This document shows positions 30,923-41,163 of a DNA stretch of 64,000 bases, piece by piece. Under the pieces are notes generated by a model that was not told the origin of the DNA, searched no databases, and saw only the letters and a program-made list of their open reading frames with translations. The DNA comes from Microbacterium sp. (GTDB lineage Bacteria; Actinomycetota; Actinomycetes; Actinomycetales; Microbacteriaceae), in contig JAGIAK010000002.1 in NCBI GenBank assembly GCA_017744855.1, forward strand, positions 1-64,000, read 5' to 3'. Positions within the stretch are counted from its first letter, which is position 1. Each line of letters starts with the position of its first letter. Position numbers and translations under genes: made by a program.

Positions 30923-31180
30923 TCCGGGCGAGCGCTGAGCCCGAAGAACGGTGATCCGCGCCGTGATGATCGGGCGGTGGTGATCCGGGACCGCCGCGTG
31001 GAGTGACGGCGGCGGACCCGGATGAGCGGCGGGCTCGTGGCCGGTGCCGATCGCTCCCTCCGCTCGTGACGGAGATCGCTCTTTTCTCACAGTCATCACA
31101 GCATGAATGAATCATCTAGACCATAGGATGAGATTCTGTTGGTCAATCCGATCAACGGAGATGAACGCGGAGAGGCAGTG

Positions 31181-31648
31181 GTGATCGAAATGGCCAGACT
31201 CGACGAGACCGACCGGCGGATCCTCGCCGCCCTCGACGACGACCCCCGCCGTCCTGTCGCCCTTCTCGCGCAGGATCTCGGGCTCGCGCGGGGCACCGTG
31301 CACGCCCGGCTCGCGCGTCTGGAATCCGGCGAGTACCTGCGCCCGCACAGCGCGCGCGTGCGTCCGGAGGCGCTCGGACGCGGCGTCGCCGCATCGATCC
31401 TGGTCGAGCTCGACCAGCACCAGATCGGCGCGGCGATCGAGGCGCTCAGGGGCGTGCCCGAAGTGCTGGAGTGCTTCGCCCCCGCCGGAGACACCGACCT
31501 CCTGCTGCGCGTCGTCTCCACCGACCCCGACGACCTCTACCGCGTCGCCGAGGTCGTTCGCCTCTGCCCCGGCATCCTGCGCACCTCCACCAGCCTCTTC
31601 CTGCGCGAGGTGATCCCCTACCGCGTCAGCGAGCTGCTCAAGGCGTGA
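31181..31648 (+). CDS. Lrp/AsnC family transcriptional regulator
   Basis: MARLDETDRRILAALDDDPRRPVALLAQDLGLARGTVHARLARLESG; RAM-domain-like C-terminus. Start codon uncertain (31139/31181/31190). Confidence 0.88.
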   Translation: MIEMARLDETDRRILAALDDDPRRPVALLAQDLGLARGTVHARLARLESGEYLRPHSARVRPEALGRGVAASILVELDQHQIGAAIEALRGVPEVLECFAPAGDTDLLLRVVSTDPDDLYRVAEVVRLCPGILRTSTSLFLREVIPYRVSELLKA

Positions 31649-31661
31649 GCCGCGGGAGCGC

Positions 31662-32594
31662 TCAGCCCAGGATGCGCGCGCCTGGCACCGGCCCGTGCAC
31701 GTGCAGCGGGTCGAGCCCGGTCTCCCGCAGCGCCGACTGCACCTGCTGCGCGCCCTCTGGATCGGCGCAGAGCAGGGCGACCGTGGGGCCGGAGCCCGAG
31801 ACGATCCCGTGCAGCGCGCCCGCCCTCAGCCCGTGCACGATCGTCTCCTCGAGATCGGGGCGCTCGTGCACCGCCGCGGCCTGCAGATCGTTGTGGAGGC
31901 TCTCCGCCAGGCTCTCCGCGTCCCCGGAGCGCAACGCCTGCAGTACGGGGATCGGCACGTCGAGCGACAGCGGCGGATCGTCGGCCAGTGCCCCCTCCTC
32001 CTCGCGGAGGGCGTCCAGCCGACCGTAGACCGTCGGCGTCGACAGCCCCTGCTCGCTCGTCACGAGCACCCAGTCGAACCGACCGCGAGCGAGCGCGGGG
32101 TTGAGCTGGTCGCCCCTCCCCGTGCCGACCGCTGTGCCGCCGTGCAGCGCGAAGGGCACGTCCGCGCCCAGGCGTGCGGCGAGGTCATGCAGGCGCGCCT
32201 GCGAGAAACCGGTGCCCCACAGCGCGTCGCAGGCGACGAGCGCGGCCGCGGCATCCGCCGACCCGCCGCCCATGCCGCCGGCGACGGGCACGCTCTTGCG
32301 CACTTCCAGGGCGACCCCGCCGTCGTAGCCCGCCGCCGCGGCGAGCAGCTTCGCCGCCCGCATCGCGAGGTTGCGGTCGTCCAGAGGCACCGTGGACGGG
32401 TCCTCGAGACCCTTCACGACGATCGAGAAACCGGCAGACGGCCGCGCGATCACGTCCTCGTAGAGCGAGACCGCCTGGAACACGGTCGCGAGCGCGTGGT
32501 AGCCGTCGTCATGACGGCCGCCGACCCCGAGGTAGACGTTGATCTTGCCCGGCGCACGGACGTGCACCGACTCCGACGACGACCCCAGGCTCAT
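31662..32594 (-). CDS. ispE: 4-(cytidine 5'-diphospho)-2-C-methyl-D-erythritol kinase
   Basis: VHVRAPGKINVYLGVGGRHDDGYHALATVFQAVSLY, KSVPVAGGMGGGSADAAAAL, SGSGPTVALL. Confidence 0.95.
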   Translation of the reverse strand: MSLGSSSESVHVRAPGKINVYLGVGGRHDDGYHALATVFQAVSLYEDVIARPSAGFSIVVKGLEDPSTVPLDDRNLAMRAAKLLAAAAGYDGGVALEVRKSVPVAGGMGGGSADAAAALVACDALWGTGFSQARLHDLAARLGADVPFALHGGTAVGTGRGDQLNPALARGRFDWVLVTSEQGLSTPTVYGRLDALREEEGALADDPPLSLDVPIPVLQALRSGDAESLAESLHNDLQAAAVHERPDLEETIVHGLRAGALHGIVSGSGPTVALLCADPEGAQQVQSALRETGLDPLHVHGPVPGARILG

Positions 32595-32601
32595 GCTCGG
32601 C

Positions 32602-33669
<1,068 letters not shown>

Positions 33670-33678
33670 CGTGCCAGG

Positions 33679-34548
33679 TTAGTCCCCCGAGACGGCCCCC
33701 GCCGCGATCGTGGCGCGCTGGGCGATGCGCTGGTAGTCGTCGACGGTGAGGTCCTCGCCGCGGGCCGTCGGGGCCACCCCGGCGGACTCCAGCACCGCGG
33801 ATGCCGCGGCGGAGCTGCCGAAGAGGCCGGAGAGCGCCTGGCGGAGCATCTTGCGGCGCTGGTTGAACGCCGCGTCGACGATCTCGAACGTGCGGGTGCG
33901 CTCCTCCACGGATCCGCGCTCACCCTCCGAGCGGTCGAAGCCGACGAGCAGGCTGTCGACGTTCGGCACCGGCCAGAAGACCTGACGCGAGACCGTGCCC
34001 GCGAGCTTCCAGTCGCCGTACCAGGCGGCCTTGACGCTGGGCGAGCCATAGATCTTGGAGCCGGGCTTGGCGGCGAGACGCTCGGCGACCTCGGCCTGCA
34101 CCATCACGACGCCGCGCTGCAGGTACTCGAAGTTCTCGAGGAAGTGCAGGAGCACCGGCACCGAGACGTTGTACGGCAGGTTCGCGACGAGCACCGTCGG
34201 CTCGCCAGGCAGCTCGGTGACGCGCAGCGCGTCGGCGTCGACGACGGTGAGGAGCGCGGGGTCGACCCCGTGCTCGGCCACGGTCTGCGGCAGGCGTGCC
34301 GCGAGCCGGTGGTCGATCTCGACGGCGGTGACGGATGCTCCGGCCTCGAGGATCGCGAGGGTGAGCGAGCCGAGGCCCGGCCCGACCTCCACCACGCGCT
34401 CCCCCGGCTGCACGCGCGCGGCGTGCACGATCTTGCGCACGGTGTTGGCGTCGACGACGAAGTTCTGCCCGAGCTTCTTGGTCGGGGTCACATCGAGTTC
34501 GGCGGCGAGGCGGCGGATCTCGGTGGCGCCGAGCAGGGAGACGGTCAT
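33679..34548 (-). CDS. rsmA: 16S rRNA (adenine(1518)-N(6)/adenine(1519)-N(6))-dimethyltransferase
   Basis: TPTKKLGQNFVVDANTVRKIVHAARVQPGERVVEVGPGLGSLTLAIL, LVANLPYNVSVPVLLHFL. Confidence 0.95.
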   Translation of the reverse strand: MTVSLLGATEIRRLAAELDVTPTKKLGQNFVVDANTVRKIVHAARVQPGERVVEVGPGLGSLTLAILEAGASVTAVEIDHRLAARLPQTVAEHGVDPALLTVVDADALRVTELPGEPTVLVANLPYNVSVPVLLHFLENFEYLQRGVVMVQAEVAERLAAKPGSKIYGSPSVKAAWYGDWKLAGTVSRQVFWPVPNVDSLLVGFDRSEGERGSVEERTRTFEIVDAAFNQRRKMLRQALSGLFGSSAAASAVLESAGVAPTARGEDLTVDDYQRIAQRATIAAGAVSGD

Positions 34549-34642
34549 CCTCCCATTGTCCCCTACCGCCGGTCGTGGTCACGGGCGGCACCCACCGGGA
34601 GCGCTCGCGCCGGATGTCCGCGACCCTCAGTAGTCTTCTCTG

Positions 34643-35896
34643 GTGCCCTCCCTCGGTGAACTCGTCGCGCCCCGCCGCATGGGCACGGACTTCCGGTGGC
34701 TGCTGGCCTCCTCGTGGACGAGCAACGTCGGCGACGGCGTGGCGCTGGCGGCCGCGCCCCTGCTGATCGCATCGATGACCTCGTCGCCGATCCTCGTCGC
34801 GGCCGGGGCGATCATGCAGTTCCTGCCGTGGCTCGTGTTCGGGTTGCACGCCGGCGCGATCGCCGACCGTTTCGACCGCCGACGGCTGGTGATGATCGCG
34901 AACGGATCGAGGGCCGTCGTGCTCGTCGGCCTGTGCGCGTTCCTCATCACCGGCACGGCGAACATCTGGATCGTGCTCGCGACGGCGTTCCTCTACGGCA
35001 CGGCCGAGGTCTTCGTCGACACGGCGGGCAGCACCCTGCTGCCGATGGTCGTGCAACCGGCCGATCTCGGCACCGGCAACGCGCGCCTACAGGCCGGGTT
35101 CCTCGTCGCCAACCAGTTCGCCGGCCCTCCGCTCGGCGCGTTCCTGTTCGCCGCGGGCACCGCCTGGCCGTTCCTGCTGGAGGCGGTGTGCGTGACGCTG
35201 GCGATCGTGCTCGTCTCCCGCATGGCCCGCACGCCGCTGCCCCCGCGCGAGGAGCACTCCCCCGTGCACACGGATATCGCCGAGGGACTCCGCTGGCTGT
35301 GGCGCAACCCGCCGGTGCGGATGCTGGTGCTCATCATCCTGCTGTTCAACGTGACCTGGGCGGCGCCGTGGGGCGTCCTGGTGCTCTACGCGACAGAGCA
35401 CCTGCACATGGGCGCCGTCGGCTACGGCGCGCTCACCACGGCATCCGCCGCCGGAGGCCTGCTCGCCACGGTGAGCTTCGGCTGGCTGGAGCGGCACGTG
35501 TCGTTCGCGGCGCTCATGCGCATCGCGCTCTCCCTGGAAGTGCTCATGCACCTCGCCTTCGCGCTCACCGAGGTGGGCTGGGTCGCGCTCATCATCATGT
35601 TCGTGTTCGGCGCCTACGCGTTCGTGTGGGGCACCATCTCCACCACCGTCCGGCAGCGGCTCGTTCCGCATGAGCTGCAGGGCCGGGTGTCGTCGGTGAA
35701 CGCGGTGGGCGTCTTCGGCGGCATGGTGATCGGCCAGGCTCTCGGCGGCGTGATCGCCCAGACCTGGGGCCTGACGGCGCCGTGGTGGTTCGCCTTCGGC
35801 GGTGCCGCGCTCACCCTGCTGTTCGTGTGGCGGCCGATCTCGCAGATCGTCTCCGCGCGACCGGCGATCGAGCCGGATCAGGCGAAGGAGCCGTAG
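34643..35896 (+). CDS. MFS transporter
   Basis: 12-TM-like ORF: LVFGLHAGAIADRFDRRRLVMIANGSRAVVLVGL, NARLQAGFLVANQFAGPPLGAFLF. GTG start. Confidence 0.88.
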   Translation: MPSLGELVAPRRMGTDFRWLLASSWTSNVGDGVALAAAPLLIASMTSSPILVAAGAIMQFLPWLVFGLHAGAIADRFDRRRLVMIANGSRAVVLVGLCAFLITGTANIWIVLATAFLYGTAEVFVDTAGSTLLPMVVQPADLGTGNARLQAGFLVANQFAGPPLGAFLFAAGTAWPFLLEAVCVTLAIVLVSRMARTPLPPREEHSPVHTDIAEGLRWLWRNPPVRMLVLIILLFNVTWAAPWGVLVLYATEHLHMGAVGYGALTTASAAGGLLATVSFGWLERHVSFAALMRIALSLEVLMHLAFALTEVGWVALIIMFVFGAYAFVWGTISTTVRQRLVPHELQGRVSSVNAVGVFGGMVIGQALGGVIAQTWGLTAPWWFAFGGAALTLLFVWRPISQIVSARPAIEPDQAKEP

Positions 35897-36753
35897 ACCC
35901 GCAGGGTGTTCTCGGCGAGCTGCGCGCACAGCGCGTCGACCTCGAGGCCGAGCTCCGCGGCCATGAAGCGCACGGTGAGCGGCACGAGGTACGGCGCGTT
36001 CGGGCGTCCCCGCAACGGCACCGGGGTGAGGAACGGAGCATCCGTCTCGACGAGGATGCGGTCGAGCGGGGTGACCTTCAGTGCGTCGCGGAGGTTCTGC
36101 GCGTTCTTGAACGTGACGTTGCCGGCGAACGACAGGTGATAGCCGGCGTCGGCGCAGACCCGCGCCATCGCGTCGTCGCCGGAGAAGCAGTGGAACACCG
36201 TCTTCTCCGGTGCACCGACGCGCGTCAGCGTCTCCAGCACGGCGTCGTGGGCGTCGCGGTCGTGGATCTGCATCGCGATGCCGTGCTTCTTCGCCAGGGC
36301 GATGTGCGCCTCGAACGACGCGAACTGCGGGGCGCGACGATCCGGCTCCGTGCGGAAGAAGTCCAGGCCCGTCTCGCCGATCGCGCGCGTGCGGGGGTGC
36401 GCGGCGAGCTCGTCGATCACCGCGATCGCCTCGTCGAGGCGGCCCTGCTCGGCGTACGTCGGCGCGTCGTTGGGGTGGATCGCCACGGCGGCGAGCACGC
36501 GGGGATCGGAGGCCGCGGCCTCCACCGCCCACCGCGAGGACTCGATGTCACCCGAGGCCTGCACGACGCCAGCGATCCCGACGGCCTGAGCACGGTCCAA
36601 TTGCTCCGAGAGCGACAGCGGCTCGTCGCCGTCGAGGATCTCCAGGTGCGCGTGGTTGTCGTAGACCGGCACGGCGAGGGGCTCGGGAGCCGCGGGGTAC
36701 CGCAGATCCTTGCGCCCGTCGCTTGACCGGGACTGGACATACGTGTCAGCCAT
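35878..36753 (-). CDS. tatD: TatD family hydrolase (metal-dependent DNase)
   Basis: DNHAHLEI, GVVQASGDIESSRWAVEAA, AIGETGLDFFRT, ILVETDAPFLTPVPLRGRPNAPYLV. GTG immediately upstream at 36756 is an alternative start. Confidence 0.93.
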   Translation of the reverse strand: MADTYVQSRSSDGRKDLRYPAAPEPLAVPVYDNHAHLEILDGDEPLSLSEQLDRAQAVGIAGVVQASGDIESSRWAVEAAASDPRVLAAVAIHPNDAPTYAEQGRLDEAIAVIDELAAHPRTRAIGETGLDFFRTEPDRRAPQFASFEAHIALAKKHGIAMQIHDRDAHDAVLETLTRVGAPEKTVFHCFSGDDAMARVCADAGYHLSFAGNVTFKNAQNLRDALKVTPLDRILVETDAPFLTPVPLRGRPNAPYLVPLTVRFMAAELGLEVDALCAQLAENTLRVYGSFA

Positions 36754-36755
36754 CA

Positions 36756-37084
36756 CGTTTCGACTCCTCGCTTCGCTCGTCGCTCAACGACCGCCCCACC
36801 CGCCCCGCACACCCCGCCCGTTGAGCGAGCGAGCCGAAACGCCCGACCCCGCACACACCCGGTCGTTGAGCGAGCGAAGCGAGTCGAAACGCCCGCCCGC
36901 ACACCCCGCCCGTTGAGCGAGCGAAGCGAGTCGAAACGCCCCCGCCCGCACACCCCGGCCGTTGAGCCAGCGAAGCGAGACGAAACGCCCCGCCCGCACA
37001 CCCCGGCCGTTGAGCGAGCGAAGCGAGACGAAACGCCCCGCCCCGCACACCCCGGTCGTTGAGCGAGCGAAGCGAGACGAAACG
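36756..37084. repeat. Repeat array: one inverted plus six direct copies of a CGTTGAGCGAGCGAAGCGAGWCGAAACG element at ~48-bp period
   Basis: Direct copies begin near 36819, 36864, 36911, 36960, 37008, 37057; inverted copy 36756..36789; spacers are C-rich variants of cccgcccgcacaccccggc. Confidence 0.95.
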
Positions 37085-37087
37085 AAC

Positions 37088-38665
37088 TCACGCAGTCGAC
37101 TCCACGCGGGGGAACAGCGGCGCGAGGCCGTTGACGCTGGTGCCGGGGCGCAGCACGCCCCAGCCGCCGGCCTCGCGGATCGGCTGGTCCTGCAGGCGCC
37201 CGAGCGTCTCCGCCGCGCCGAGCGCGATCCAGAGCTTCTCGGTGGACTGCGGCATCACCGGCGAGAGCAGCACGGCCAGCGCCCGCAGGCCCTCGGCGCA
37301 CGTGTACAGCACGGTGCCGAGGCGCGCGCGCTGGTCCTCGTCGCGGGCCAGCGCCCACGGCTCGTTCTCGGTGATGTAGCCGTTCAGTGCGTCGACGATG
37401 GTCCAGATCGACGAGATCGCCTCGTCGATGCGGAACTGCTCGATCGCGGCATCCGCGTTCGTGGCGGCATCCGCGACGATCCGCTGGATCTCGAGGTCCC
37501 TCTCGGTGTACTCGGCCGGCGGCGGCACGATGCCCTCGAAGTACTTCTCGATCATCGCGGTCGTGCGCGAGGCGAGGTTGCCGAAGCCGTTGGCGAGCTC
37601 GGCCTGGTAGCGGGCCGAGAGGTCCTCCCAGGAGAACGAGCCGTCCTGCCCGAAGGCGATCGCCGACAGGAAGTAGAAGCGGTACGCGTCGGAGCCGAAG
37701 ACGTCGGTGATCTCGGTCGGCGCGATGCCGGTGAGCTTCGACTTCGACATCTTCTCGCCGCCGACGAGCAGCCAGCCGTGTGCGAACACGCCCTTGGGCA
37801 CCTCGACGCCCGCAGCCATCAGCATCGCCGGCCAGATCACCGCGTGGAAGCGCAGGATGTCCTTGCCCACCACGTGGTACGCCGGCCAGCGGCGCTCGAA
37901 GGTCGCCTCGTCGTCGCCGTAGCCGACGGCCGTCGCGTAGTTGAGCAACGCGTCGACCCACACGTAGATGACGTGCGAGCTGTCCCACGGCACCTCGATG
38001 CCCCAGTCGAACGCCGAGCGGGAGATGGAGAGGTCCTTCAGCCCCTGGCGCACGAACGAGACGACCTCGTTGCGGGCGGACTCGGGGCGGATGAAGTCGG
38101 GCTCGGTCTTGTAGAGCTCGAGCAGGCGGTCCTGGAACTCGCTGAGCTTGAAGAAGTAGTTCTTCTCCTGCAGCAGCTCCAGCGGCTTGGAGTGGATGGC
38201 GCAGACCTTGAGCCCCTCGAACGGACCGGTGCCGTCGAGGATCTCGGACTCGGGCTTGAACTCCTCGCAACCCACGCAGTACAGCGCCTCGTACTCGCCG
38301 GCGTAGATGTAGCCGCGGTCGTAGATCGCCTGCACGAACTTCTTGACGCGCTCCTCGTGCCGCTCCTGCGTGGTGCGGATGAAGTCGTCGTTCGCCACGT
38401 CGAGGGTCTTCAGCAGCGGGAACCAGGCCTCGCTGACGAGCTTGTCGACCCACTCCTGCGGGGTGACGTTGTTCGCAGCGGCCGCACGCAGCATCTTCTG
38501 ACCGTGCTCGTCAGTGCCCGTGAGCATCCAGGTGTCGTCGCCGCCCTGACGGTGCCAGCGCGCGAGCGCGTCGACCGCCACCGACGTGTACCCGTGACCG
38601 ATGTGGGGCACGTCGGACGGGTAGTAGATGGGCGTGGTGATGTAGAACGATTCGCCTGCGGGCAT
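37088..38665 (-). CDS. metG: Methionine--tRNA ligase
   Basis: SFYITTPIYYPSDVPHIGHGYTSVAVDALARWHR (HIGH), EKMSKSKLTGIAPTE (KMSKS). Confidence 0.96.
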   Translation of the reverse strand: MPAGESFYITTPIYYPSDVPHIGHGYTSVAVDALARWHRQGGDDTWMLTGTDEHGQKMLRAAAANNVTPQEWVDKLVSEAWFPLLKTLDVANDDFIRTTQERHEERVKKFVQAIYDRGYIYAGEYEALYCVGCEEFKPESEILDGTGPFEGLKVCAIHSKPLELLQEKNYFFKLSEFQDRLLELYKTEPDFIRPESARNEVVSFVRQGLKDLSISRSAFDWGIEVPWDSSHVIYVWVDALLNYATAVGYGDDEATFERRWPAYHVVGKDILRFHAVIWPAMLMAAGVEVPKGVFAHGWLLVGGEKMSKSKLTGIAPTEITDVFGSDAYRFYFLSAIAFGQDGSFSWEDLSARYQAELANGFGNLASRTTAMIEKYFEGIVPPPAEYTERDLEIQRIVADAATNADAAIEQFRIDEAISSIWTIVDALNGYITENEPWALARDEDQRARLGTVLYTCAEGLRALAVLLSPVMPQSTEKLWIALGAAETLGRLQDQPIREAGGWGVLRPGTSVNGLAPLFPRVESTA

Positions 38666-38725
38666 AGGTCGATTCTAGGCGGCGCGCCGGGGGTGGTTAC
38701 GCCGATCGGGACACCGTGACGGAGC

Positions 38726-40252
38726 TCAGGAGACCGAGACGGTGATCCGGTGCCAACCGGTCGCGCCGTCGGGCGCCGGCGGGGCGACGGCATCCGTCTG
38801 CGCCGTGCCGTCCGCGCCGATCGCACGGCACTCGATGTCGTGCGATCCGCTCTCGGCCGTCCAGGGGATGCTCCACTGCACCCAGGTGTCGTCGGAGATG
38901 GCCGACGCGAGCGTCGCGGGTCGCCATGCACCCCCGTCGACGCGCACCTCGACGCCCCGGACGCCGACGTGCTGCTGCCACGCCATACCCGCGATCACCG
39001 TGTCGCCGGCCGGCGCCGATCCGCGCGGCACGTCGATGCGCGACTGCAGCTTGATCGGCCCGCGCTCGGACCAGCCCCTGGTCGTCCAGTACGCCGTCGC
39101 GCGGTCGAAGCGCGTGACCTCCAACTCCGTGACCCACTTCGTCGCCGACACGTAGCCGTAGAGTCCGGGAACGACGAGCCGCACGGGGAAGCCGTGCTCG
39201 ATCGGCAGCGGCTCTCCGTTCATGCCGATCGCGAGCAGCGCGTCGCGGTCGTCGGTGAGCGCCTCGATCGGAGTGGATGCGGTGAAGCCGTCGATCGACG
39301 TCGACAGCACCATGTCTGCATCCGCGTCGACCCCAGCCCTGGCGAGGATCTCGCGCACCGGCAGACCGAGCCACCTGGCGTTGCCGATGAGGTCGCCGCC
39401 CACCGTGTTCGAGACGCACGCGAGCGTGACGTCGGCCTCCTGCAGCGGGGAGGCGACGAGCTCGTCCCACGTCAGCACGACCTCGCGCGCGACCATGCCG
39501 TGCACGCGCAGCGACCAGGTCTTCGGATCGACCTGCGGAACGACGAGGGCGGTGTCGATGCGGTAGAAATCGGCGTTCGGGGTGACGACGGGCGCGAGTC
39601 CAGGGATCTCCAGCTCCGCGCCGGCGGGAACGGGAGCCGCCGCTGTGGCGGGTCGCGGGAGACGGATCGCGGTACGCAACGCCTCGATGCTCTGCGCGGC
39701 CGTGCGTGCGACGTTCGACACCGCGATGGCGATGAGCCCGGATGCCGTGGCGACGGCCGTCCAGACGAGGAACCTGCGGCGTTCAGGGGCGGCCACCGGC
39801 CCCTGCGACGCGGTCTCCCCCAGCCCGACGAGGGCGCGTACGGTCATCGCGCCGACGACGCCGGAGACGAGGGAGGGGATCGCTGCGACGGGCGCGCCAT
39901 CCGCACGCACCACGGCGATCACCGCGCCGATGACGCCGAGAAGCGCGATGACGACGGCGCCGAACGGTGGTCGCCGCCGCTCCAGCATCCCCGCTCCGAA
40001 TGAGACCGCGACGAGCACCACCGCGATGCCGACGAGCAGGGCCGCCTTGTCGCCCGTGCCGAACCATGCGATCGCGGTGTCCTTCGCCCAGGGCGGAGCC
40101 GCATCGATCAGCGCACCCCCGACCGCGGCGAACGGACTCGCCTCGGGGAGCAGGAACGCCGCGACGAGCTCGCCGAGGCCTGCACCCAGCAGCACGGAGA
40201 CGATGCCGAGCACTCCCGGCCTCGCGCCGCCCCGTGTCCGCTCACGCGTCAT
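38726..40252 (-). CDS. Membrane-anchored molybdopterin-dependent oxidoreductase (sulfite oxidase-like)
   Basis: N-terminal TM helices; FYRIDTALVVPQVDPKTWSLRVHGMV, VTLACVSNTVGGDLIGNARWLGLPVREIL, VPGLYGYVSATKWVTELEVTRFD. Confidence 0.9.
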   Translation of the reverse strand: MTRERTRGGARPGVLGIVSVLLGAGLGELVAAFLLPEASPFAAVGGALIDAAPPWAKDTAIAWFGTGDKAALLVGIAVVLVAVSFGAGMLERRRPPFGAVVIALLGVIGAVIAVVRADGAPVAAIPSLVSGVVGAMTVRALVGLGETASQGPVAAPERRRFLVWTAVATASGLIAIAVSNVARTAAQSIEALRTAIRLPRPATAAAPVPAGAELEIPGLAPVVTPNADFYRIDTALVVPQVDPKTWSLRVHGMVAREVVLTWDELVASPLQEADVTLACVSNTVGGDLIGNARWLGLPVREILARAGVDADADMVLSTSIDGFTASTPIEALTDDRDALLAIGMNGEPLPIEHGFPVRLVVPGLYGYVSATKWVTELEVTRFDRATAYWTTRGWSERGPIKLQSRIDVPRGSAPAGDTVIAGMAWQQHVGVRGVEVRVDGGAWRPATLASAISDDTWVQWSIPWTAESGSHDIECRAIGADGTAQTDAVAPPAPDGATGWHRITVSVS

Positions 40253-40306
40253 GAACCGAGGCTACGCGCACATCGCCCCCGAAGGACCCGGTGACGCGAA
40301 AGGAGA

Positions 40307-41128
40307 TCAGGAGGTTCGGGCGGCGAGCGCCGCCTGGTACAGATCGCGTGACGAGAGTCCGGTGAGCCCTGCGACCTCGGAGGCGGCGTCCTTCAGACGG
40401 ATGCCGGAGGCCACGAGCGCCTGCACCTGGGCCAGCGCGTCGTCGGCGGAGGCCTCCCGACGCGGCGCTCCCTCGACCACGACGACGATCTCGCCCTTGA
40501 CGCCGTCGGCGGCCCACGCGGCGAGCTCGGAGGCGGTGCCGCGGCGCACCTCCTCGTAGAACTTGGTGAGCTCACGGCACACGGCGATCCGTCGCGCGTC
40601 GCCGAACGCCGCGCCCATGTCGACCAGAGAGGAAGCCAGACGGGACGGCGACTCGAAGAACACCATGGTCCGCGGCTCGGCGGCCAGCGCCCGCAGTGCG
40701 CTGCGCCGCTCCCCCGGCTTGCGCGGCAGGAACCCCTCGAACGTGAACCGGTCGGTGGGCAGGCCCGAGATCGCGAGCGCCATCAGCACGGCGCTCGGCC
40801 CGGGGATCGCGGTCACGGTCACGCCCTGCGCCACAGCCTCCGCCACCAGCCCGTACCCGGGGTCGCTGATCGCCGGCATCCCCGCGTCGCTCACGATCAC
40901 GATGTCCTGCTCGATCGCCAGCGCCGCCAGCTCGGCCGCCTTCTGCTTCTCGTTGTGATCGTGCAGGGCGATCAGGCGCGGCCGGTTGGCGATCTGCAGG
41001 GCCTGCAGCAGTCGCCCGGTGGTGCGGGTGTCCTCGGCGACCACGACCTCGGCGTTCTCCAGCACCTCGATCAGGCGGCGTGACGCGTCGCCGAGATTTC
41101 CGATGGGCGTGGCGGCGAGGATGATCAC
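40307..41128 (-). CDS. rsmI: 16S rRNA (cytidine(1402)-2'-O)-methyltransferase
   Basis: MIILAATPIGNLGDASRRLIEVLENAEVVVAEDTRTTGRLL, IVSDAGMPAISDPGY, TFEGFLPRKPGERRS. Confidence 0.95.
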   Translation of the reverse strand: MIILAATPIGNLGDASRRLIEVLENAEVVVAEDTRTTGRLLQALQIANRPRLIALHDHNEKQKAAELAALAIEQDIVIVSDAGMPAISDPGYGLVAEAVAQGVTVTAIPGPSAVLMALAISGLPTDRFTFEGFLPRKPGERRSALRALAAEPRTMVFFESPSRLASSLVDMGAAFGDARRIAVCRELTKFYEEVRRGTASELAAWAADGVKGEIVVVVEGAPRREASADDALAQVQALVASGIRLKDAASEVAGLTGLSSRDLYQAALAARTS

Positions 41129-41163
41129 ACGTCCAGCCTAGGCGGGTTGTCTAGGCTGTACCG

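Noticed and set aside
31100-31140. Imperfect dyad GAATCATC...GATGAGATTC as an Lrp operator
   Set aside because: Arms differ by an insertion and no second matching site was found; too weak to list.
36756-37084. CRISPR array
   Set aside because: Inter-repeat segments are near-identical C-rich sequences rather than unique spacers, one copy is inverted, and no cas genes are present.
36753-38453. Minus-strand ORFs reading through the repeat array (RLASLAQRPGCAGG repeats)
   Set aside because: Open only because the ~48-bp period is a multiple of three; overlaps metG in another frame.
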